Assembly (NCBI GenBank): GCA_964502465.1
Contig: CAZCWX010000257.1
Coordinates: forward strand, 1 to 9,936
Source of the DNA: CAZCWX01 sp964502465
GTDB taxonomy: Bacteria; Desulfobacterota; Binatia; Bin18
Direction of reading: 5' to 3'
Length of the DNA stretch: 9,936 nt
The notes under the pieces were generated by a model. It did no database searches. It was given only the letters and a program-made list of their open reading frames with translations, and was not told the DNA's origin. Positions 5,564 through 9,936 of the stretch are shown piece after piece (the first letter of the stretch is position 1; every line of letters begins with the position of its first letter). Position numbers and translations under genes: made by a program.

Positions 5564-7186
5564 ATGGTTCCCCCGAACGGATCTGGCAGCCCCCCACCCT
5601 CCCCGTCTCTGGCTGACCTGCTGACCGCTTTGCGCCAGCCGGCCTGCTACCCTCATCATCCCGCGCAGGTCGAGGTGGTGCAGACGCATATCTCGGTCGT
5701 GTTTCTGGCTGGGGAGGTGGTCTATAAGCTCAAAAAACCCGTCCAGTTCTCCTTTCTTGACTACTCCACCCTCGCGCTGCGGCAACACTATTGCCAGGAG
5801 GAAGTGCGGCTCAATCGTCGCCTCGCCCCCACCGTCTACCTCGGGGTCGTCCCGCTCCTATACACCGGGGACGCGTACCGGATTCGTGAAGCCGTCAACA
5901 TGAAAGATGCTGCCGTAGTGGAGTATTTGGTCCGGATGCGGCGCCTGCCCCCAGACCGGACACTGGCCGCACTGCTTGCCGATGGTCGTGTCACCAAAGA
6001 GGGGATCCACGCCCTGGCCAAGCGCCTCGTCCACTTTCATCACACTGCCACGACTCAGGATGCGACTGTCTATGGCGCTCCCGCGGTGATCTGGCAAGCG
6101 CTGGCGGACAACTTTCACGAAACCGCGTCGTTCATTGGCCACACGCTCAGCGACAAACAGTACGCTGTGATTCAGAACTTCAGCCAGCACTTCTTTACCG
6201 AGCACCAAGAACTGTTCACACACCGGATCACTCACAACCGGGTCCGTGAGGGGCATGGAGACTTACGCTGTGAGCATGTGTACTTCCTGGACGAGGGGAT
6301 CACCATCATTGACTGTATTGAGTTCAGTCCTCGCTTGCGCACCTGCGATGTGGCCTCGGAGCTCGCCTTCCTGGCGATGGATCTCGAGCTCAGCGGGGCG
6401 CCCGCGCTGGCGGCGGAGCTCGTCCATACCTATGCTGTGCAAGCAGCCGACGACGACCTCTTGCGCTTGCTGCCCTTCTACCAATGTTATCGGGCGTATG
6501 TCCGGGGCAAGGTCGAAAGCCTCAAGAGCCGGGAGCCCGAAGTGCCAGCAGCAGAACGGGAACGAGCCCGGCAGCAGGCACGCCGCGCCTTTCGGCTGGC
6601 GTATCGCTATACGCGGGGAACGCCCACACCAGCCCTGATAGTGGTGTGTGGCCGGGTCGGCACTGGCAAATCCACGGTCGCGCAACTACTCAGTGAACAC
6701 ACGGGGTTCTCCGTCCTGAACTCTGATGTTGTGCGCAAGCGATTGGCCGGCCTTCTGCCTACTGCGCGCGTTGGTGCGGACTACCGCACTGGTCTCTACA
6801 GTGAAGACTTTACCCAGCGGACCTACACCGCCCTCTGGACCCAAGCCGAGGCAGAGTTGCGGGCCGGGCGGGGAGTGATCGTGGATGCGACCTATAAGCG
6901 GCGTGCAGATCGTCGGGCCTTATGCGATCTCGGCAGTCAGCAAGGGGTACCGGTGTTGTTTCTCGAATGCCGGGCGAGTGCGACCGCAGTAGAGCAGCGA
7001 CTACGAGAGCGAGAACAACGCGGAGACGCGGTCTCAGACGCTACCTGGGCGATCGCGCTGCAGGAGCAGCACGATTTTCCGCCGTTTGATGATATCCCCG
7101 CGCAGTGTCACCTCATGATCGACACTGAACAGGATGTGGAAGACGCATTAGGAAGAGTTGAAGAACGGCTCTCGCAGTCGCGATGA
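5564..7186 (+). CDS. Two-domain protein: APH-like kinase domain fused to P-loop ATPase (COG2187 + COG0645 type)
   Basis: From the ATG at 5564 the protein has 540 residues. The first half (about 15-345) is an aminoglycoside-phosphotransferase-like fold. It begins with THISVVFLAGEVVYKLKKPV (41-60), whose KLKKP carries the ATP-binding Lys region. The catalytic loop is HGDLRCEHV (231-239), with Asp233 as likely base, followed by IIDCIEFSPRLR (248-259), whose Asp250 would bind Mg. The second half (about 355-535) is a P-loop kinase-like domain with GRVGTGKST (363-371) and VIVDATYKRR (438-447) as the Walker B-like/second motif. This fusion is usually annotated as a bifunctional aminoglycoside phosphotransferase/ATP-binding protein. 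Its true substrate is unknown and drug resistance should not be assumed. The crotonase gene follows 72 bases downstream on the same strand, with only a short 5-bp hairpin (7184-7200) between, so the two may be co-transcribed. Confidence 0.9.
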   Translation: MVPPNGSGSPPPSPSLADLLTALRQPACYPHHPAQVEVVQTHISVVFLAGEVVYKLKKPVQFSFLDYSTLALRQHYCQEEVRLNRRLAPTVYLGVVPLLYTGDAYRIREAVNMKDAAVVEYLVRMRRLPPDRTLAALLADGRVTKEGIHALAKRLVHFHHTATTQDATVYGAPAVIWQALADNFHETASFIGHTLSDKQYAVIQNFSQHFFTEHQELFTHRITHNRVREGHGDLRCEHVYFLDEGITIIDCIEFSPRLRTCDVASELAFLAMDLELSGAPALAAELVHTYAVQAADDDLLRLLPFYQCYRAYVRGKVESLKSREPEVPAAERERARQQARRAFRLAYRYTRGTPTPALIVVCGRVGTGKSTVAQLLSEHTGFSVLNSDVVRKRLAGLLPTARVGADYRTGLYSEDFTQRTYTALWTQAEAELRAGRGVIVDATYKRRADRRALCDLGSQQGVPVLFLECRASATAVEQRLREREQRGDAVSDATWAIALQEQHDFPPFDDIPAQCHLMIDTEQDVEDALGRVEERLSQSR

Positions 7187-7246
7187 GCAAAGAAGGCTCA
7201 CTTCCTCTTACCAGTGCTCGACGAATTTGGCTATGTGCAGACGGAC

Positions 7247-7252
7247 GAGGAG
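7247..7252 (+). promoter_or_regulatory. Ribosome-binding site that fixes the start of the crotonase gene
   Basis: GAGGAG lies six bases before the ATG at 7259. The frame is open back to a GTG at 7214, but the added 15 residues are not typical of the family and that GTG has no ribosome site. The ATG is preferred. Confidence 0.75.
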
Positions 7253-7258
7253 AGTAAT

Positions 7259-8038
7259 ATGAGCGACACTGAGCTGCTTTTTGAGCAAGACGGACTGTTA
7301 GCGATCGTCACCTTTAACCGGCCCGAGTTCCGCAACGCTGTCACATGGGCCATGTATGATCGGCTGATGGAGGCGTGCGACACTGTCGATACTTCAGAAG
7401 AAATCCGTATTCTCATGTTGCGTGGCGCTGGCGGCAAGGCCTTCGTCGCCGGTACGGATATCGGTCAGTTTCGTTCTTTTCATACACCAGCAGATGCCCT
7501 GGAGTACGAACGTCGCCTGGAACAGGTCATCAGTCGGGTGGAGTCAGTGACAAAACCAACCATTGCCGCAATTGAGGGCTATGCCACCGGCGCGGGAGCC
7601 TTGCTCGCCCTCGCCTGCGACCTACGCTACTGCACGCCTGAAAGCCAGATCGGTGTTCCCATTGCCCGCACCCTGGGGAACTGCTTAACGGCAGCACATC
7701 ATGCTCGACTGGTGGATCTCATCGGACCAGCGCGAACCAAGGAACTGATTTTTCGTGCCCGATTGGTCTCGGCAGAACAGGCACAGCAACTCGGGTTAGT
7801 CAATGAAGTGGTCCCTGCTGAGCAACTCTATACTCATGTCCAGGCGCTCGCACAAGAAATTGCCGGACATGCACCCTTAACCCTACACGTCACCAAAGAA
7901 GCCATTCGCCGTCTCCAACAATCTCGCCGTCTCGTGCAAGACGACGATCTGGTTGTGCTGGCGTACATGAGCGAAGACTTTCGCGAAGGGGTGACCGCGT
8001 TTCTGGAGAAGCGGGCACCGATTTTTCGTGGGCGGTAG
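7259..8038 (+). CDS. Enoyl-CoA hydratase/isomerase (crotonase) family protein
   Basis: The 259-residue length is normal for the crotonase family, whose members act on acyl-CoA thioesters. The N-terminal FNRPEFRNAVTWAMYDRL is the usual start of the fold. The first oxyanion-hole segment is GGKAFVAGTDIGQF (near residue 60). The second is AIEGYATGAGALLALACDLR (near 105-125). ESQIGVPIARTLGNCLTAAH and ARLVSAEQAQQLGLVNEVV complete the core. Compared with rat mitochondrial enoyl-CoA hydratase, the Glu144 position (GGGCELAMMCD) is Leu here (TGAGALLALACD), and the Glu164 position (QPEI) is Ile (VPIA). Ordinary hydration of a 2-enoyl-CoA is therefore doubtful. The PIARTLGNCL motif marks what I believe is a recurring subfamily annotated only as enoyl-CoA hydratase. 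It may be co-transcribed with the APH/P-loop gene. Substrate and reaction are unknown. Confidence 0.88.
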   Translation: MSDTELLFEQDGLLAIVTFNRPEFRNAVTWAMYDRLMEACDTVDTSEEIRILMLRGAGGKAFVAGTDIGQFRSFHTPADALEYERRLEQVISRVESVTKPTIAAIEGYATGAGALLALACDLRYCTPESQIGVPIARTLGNCLTAAHHARLVDLIGPARTKELIFRARLVSAEQAQQLGLVNEVVPAEQLYTHVQALAQEIAGHAPLTLHVTKEAIRRLQQSRRLVQDDDLVVLAYMSEDFREGVTAFLEKRAPIFRGR

Positions 8039-8076
8039 CATCGTTGTGCATTCTTTAGCTAGCAGATCAAGAGCAT

Positions 8077-8133
8077 CCGTTCGCGCTTCGATCCTTCGAC
8101 TTCGCTCAGGACAGGCAAGCTCAGCACGAACGG
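8077..8133. repeat. Intergenic inverted-repeat element 1 (CCGTTCG...CGAACGG)
   Basis: The 57-base element is bounded by CCGTTCG (8077-8083) and CGAACGG (8127-8133). It contains CCTTCGACTTCGCTCAGGAC and AAGCTCAGCACGAACGG, parts of a dispersed palindromic repeat common between genes in many environmental bacteria. Its false translation gives the tell-tale ACPERSRR string. It probably folds as an imperfect hairpin; a terminator role after the crotonase gene is possible but it has no T run. Confidence 0.7.
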
Positions 8134-8158
8134 ACGATATTTCGCAGGCTTCATTGAT

Positions 8159-8203
8159 CCGTTCGCCCTGAGTGTAGAGTGAGCTAAGTCGAAAGCCGAA
8201 CGG
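8159..8203. repeat. Intergenic inverted-repeat element 2 (CCGTTCG...CGAACGG)
   Basis: This 45-base element has the same CCGTTCG (8159-8165) and CGAACGG (8197-8203) ends as element 1, which ends 25 bases before it. The inside (CCCTGAGTG...AAGTCGAAAG) is a degraded version of the consensus CCCTGAG...TCGAAGGG. The rest of the gap to 8401 shows no gene, RNA or terminator that I can support. Confidence 0.7.
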
Positions 8204-8401
8204 AGAGGAGACACAGATTGTCACAGGAGTGTACGAATCTTCTGCGGTTTGATTTAGTATGGGTAGTAATGACTTTAGTCGCTTGTCAGACGGCAGCGTA
8301 GTGACCGCAACTTTTCACTCATCGTGCAGTTATCCCCGCAATGCCAGGTGAAGCGAAGCCATCTGCTCTCTAGCGTGGCGCGACAGCTGCACGCCGAGCC
8401 G

Positions 8402-9715
8402 CTAATCAATTGCCAGCGCCTTCCGCGCAACAGCAGCCTGCACGGGGTCGAACTGCGGGTTGAGCTTCAGGGCGCGCCTGAGGTAATCGCGCGCCGACGC
8501 CTTGTCTCCTGCGGCCCGCGCTACCATCCCCGCGTGATAATAGAGCCTGGCGTCTCGCGTGCCAAGCTTGAGAGCCTCGTGGACAGCAGCCTGCGCCTGC
8601 GGCAACCTGCCCGCCTTGAGCGCAGTCCACGCTACAGCGTCCGCACCGTAGATGTCGCGCCGCGCCGCGTACTCTTTTACTGCCATCTGATATGCCTCTT
8701 CCGATTTCATATCGTGGTCGGCGTAGAAGAGCGCAAGCTGACGGTCGTAGAGCGTGCCGCTCACCCTGCCGAGCCGTGCTATCTGTTCGATTAGTGTGTG
8801 TTGCGCCGTCGCTTCCTTCTCGTGGCCTGCGAGTTTGTAGAGGTCGCCCAGCGCGGCGACGAATGTCATTTCGGGCACAATGCGAACGGCGTGCTCATAG
8901 TGCTCAATTGCGCCTTGCAGATCGCCGCGCGCAAACCGGCCCCGTCCGAGCCCAGCGAGCGCGCGATAATAATCGGGGAAAGTCACCAGCGCATCGCGAT
9001 AGTGGCGCTCGGCGGTGTGGTAATCGCCAACCGAGAAGGCGATCTCGCCCAGTTGCCAGCGACACCAAGCCACAGTCTCGCGCGGAGGAGGCGACTGTTC
9101 GAGCGCCAGCACCAGCGCCTCCGACAGATACCGCGCAGCATCCTCAGGGCGACCGTGCAGCAGCGCATATTTTCCGAGCCGGGTCTGGGTGCCTACGGTC
9201 TCTGCTGCCAGGCTCTGCAGCCGGTCGAGCGCACGTAGGGCGCCATCGTATTCGCCGAGTTCGATGAGTGCGTCGCCCAGAATCTGAAACCCTGTGCTCT
9301 TCGTCGGGTCCAGCTCAATCAGCCGCATGGCATGATCGCGTGCGGCGGCGAAGTTGTGCAGCGCATACTCGACCTGCGCGAGCGCGGCAAGACCGCCGAA
9401 GTTCTGCTCCGGGGGCAAAACAGCAAGCGACGCGTGGGCGGCGCGCCTGGCCAGAGTGAGATACTCATTACTGCCCGTCTCGCGCTGCCGCTGGAGGTAG
9501 TATCCTGCAAGCTTAGTGTAGGCAACGAAGTCGTCGGGATTCTGTTTGACTTTGTCTTCAAGAGACCGAATCGCGGTGGTAACCTGATCCGTGTCCGGCT
9601 CCAGCGGGGTGGCGGGTGGCACCGAAGTCGCTTCGCTTGCCGTCGGCGACCCCCCACCGTAACCGGCGCAGATCAGCGCGGCCATAGCAGTGCTAGCAAG
9701 AATAGTCGCGAGCAT
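8402..9715 (-). CDS. Exported tetratricopeptide-repeat protein, 437 residues
   Basis: The protein starts with a hydrophobic export segment (MLATILASTAMAALICAG) followed by a Ser/Thr/Pro-rich linker to about residue 45. Cys16 is not in a good lipobox (ALIC), so signal peptidase I cleavage is more likely than lipidation. TPR helices run from about 55 to the end: DDFVAYTKLAGYYLQRQ (61-77), FAAARDHAMRLIELDP (122-137), GEYDGALRALDRLQ (154-167), GDYHTAERHYRDALVTFPDY (230-249), GDLQGAIEHYEHAVRIVPE (264-282) and GDKASARDYLRRALKLNPQF (403-422). EEAYQMAVKEYAARRDIYGA (339-358) followed by DAVAWTALKAGR (359-370) is a distinctive segment of a TPR family of unknown role. It is probably a periplasmic scaffold. 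The start has only a weak GAAGA upstream. The sequence looks more GC-rich than the left half of the window. Confidence 0.85.
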   Translation of the reverse strand: MLATILASTAMAALICAGYGGGSPTASEATSVPPATPLEPDTDQVTTAIRSLEDKVKQNPDDFVAYTKLAGYYLQRQRETGSNEYLTLARRAAHASLAVLPPEQNFGGLAALAQVEYALHNFAAARDHAMRLIELDPTKSTGFQILGDALIELGEYDGALRALDRLQSLAAETVGTQTRLGKYALLHGRPEDAARYLSEALVLALEQSPPPRETVAWCRWQLGEIAFSVGDYHTAERHYRDALVTFPDYYRALAGLGRGRFARGDLQGAIEHYEHAVRIVPEMTFVAALGDLYKLAGHEKEATAQHTLIEQIARLGRVSGTLYDRQLALFYADHDMKSEEAYQMAVKEYAARRDIYGADAVAWTALKAGRLPQAQAAVHEALKLGTRDARLYYHAGMVARAAGDKASARDYLRRALKLNPQFDPVQAAVARKALAID

Positions 9716-9828
9716 TCTTCGCAGATTTGATACTGAAAGCGGTTTGCATTGCGTATACCAATACAGCAGTCATCCCCCCTTCTCCCCCCTTTCAGGATAC
9801 TGCTGGCGAAATACCAAACACTACCCCC

Positions 9829-9931
9829 GCCCGGAGCTAAAGACTCCGGGCTACCATGCAACGCCCCATAAATGGGGCTGAAAGCCGGCGTGAGCCGGCG
9901 CTGTCGTGTAGCCCGGCGCTGACGCGCCGGG
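9829..9931. repeat. Cluster of four tandem hairpins (dispersed palindromic repeat element)
   Basis: Four stems follow one another with short spacers. They are GCCCGGAG/CTCCGGGC (9829-9836 with 9844-9851); GCCCCAT/ATGGGGC (9863-9869 with 9872-9878); GCCGGC/GCCGGC (9884-9889 with 9894-9899, loop GTGA); and CCCGGCGC/GCGCCGGG (9912-9919 with 9924-9931, loop TGAC). The first and last share the outer words GTAGCCCGG or CCGGGCTAC. It lies upstream of the TPR gene, beyond about 110 bases that hold no gene. The style matches REP-like elements found many times in some environmental genomes. It may continue past the window edge. Confidence 0.72.
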
Positions 9932-9936
9932 TGGAG

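Noticed and set aside
7184..7200. TGAGC/GCTCA hairpin after the APH/P-loop gene as a terminator
   Set aside because: Only five pairs and no T run follow, so it is too weak to call a terminator.
7883..8224. Minus-strand open frame across the inverted-repeat elements
   Set aside because: Its ACPERSRR-type string is the false translation of the dispersed repeat, and the rest is antisense to the crotonase gene.
8324..8794. Plus-strand open frame overlapping the TPR gene
   Set aside because: It is antisense to well-formed TPR helices and has biased Arg/Ser/Pro composition typical of a GC-rich shadow frame. The other long frames opposite 8402-9715 are rejected for the same reason.
9673..9861. Minus-strand 62-residue frame upstream of the TPR gene
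   Set aside because: It overlaps the start of the TPR gene in another frame, includes part of a hairpin repeat, and shows no protein-like features.

Overview
The window looks like chromosomal DNA of a Gram-negative, GC-rich environmental bacterium. It has an exported M48 protease of the BepA/YfgC type, two periplasm-style TPR proteins, and intergenic inverted repeats of a kind common in uncultured soil, marine and sediment lineages. The phylum cannot be fixed from sequence alone; a deltaproteobacterial, Tectomicrobia-like or Acidobacteria-like lineage would fit, with low confidence.

Left third (1-2666), accessory DNA. The window opens inside an IS110-family transposase gene that ends at 643. 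About 500 bases of non-coding DNA follow, holding at least five clear hairpins, which suits the guide RNA (seekRNA/bridge RNA) region of an IS1111-type element. Next comes an unrecognised 277-residue protein on the minus strand (1161-1994), then an AT-rich spacer with two 43-bp imperfect direct repeats, then a divergently oriented remnant of an integron integrase (2259-2666). That remnant lacks its central catalytic region and has Ser at the nucleophilic Tyr position. The layout resembles a dead integron: decayed intI, attI-like repeats, one divergent cassette-like gene ending two bases before an attC-like heptamer, and an IS where the rest of the attC would be. The integrase remnant is solid; the integron reading is inference.

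Middle (2795-5180), core genes. An exported M48 metalloprotease with C-terminal TPRs (minus) is divergent from asnS, asparaginyl-tRNA synthetase (plus). They share a 76-base promoter region.

Right half. The 5181-5563 gap is a small gene graveyard: a frameshifted small membrane protein start (plus) abuts an antisense remnant of the C-terminal TPR region of a large predicted ATPase/cyclase-type protein. Then come a two-domain APH-like kinase/P-loop ATPase (5564-7186) and a crotonase-fold protein (7259-8038) that lacks both canonical hydratase glutamates; these two may be co-transcribed. Two CCGTTCG/CGAACGG inverted-repeat elements follow (8077-8203). Next is an exported TPR protein on the minus strand (8402-9715), and the window ends in a cluster of four consecutive hairpins (9829-9931) that looks like a dispersed palindromic repeat element.

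No rRNA, tRNA or CRISPR array was seen. The most interesting part is 640-2670, where an RNA-guided IS, a cassette-like gene and an integrase remnant lie together.
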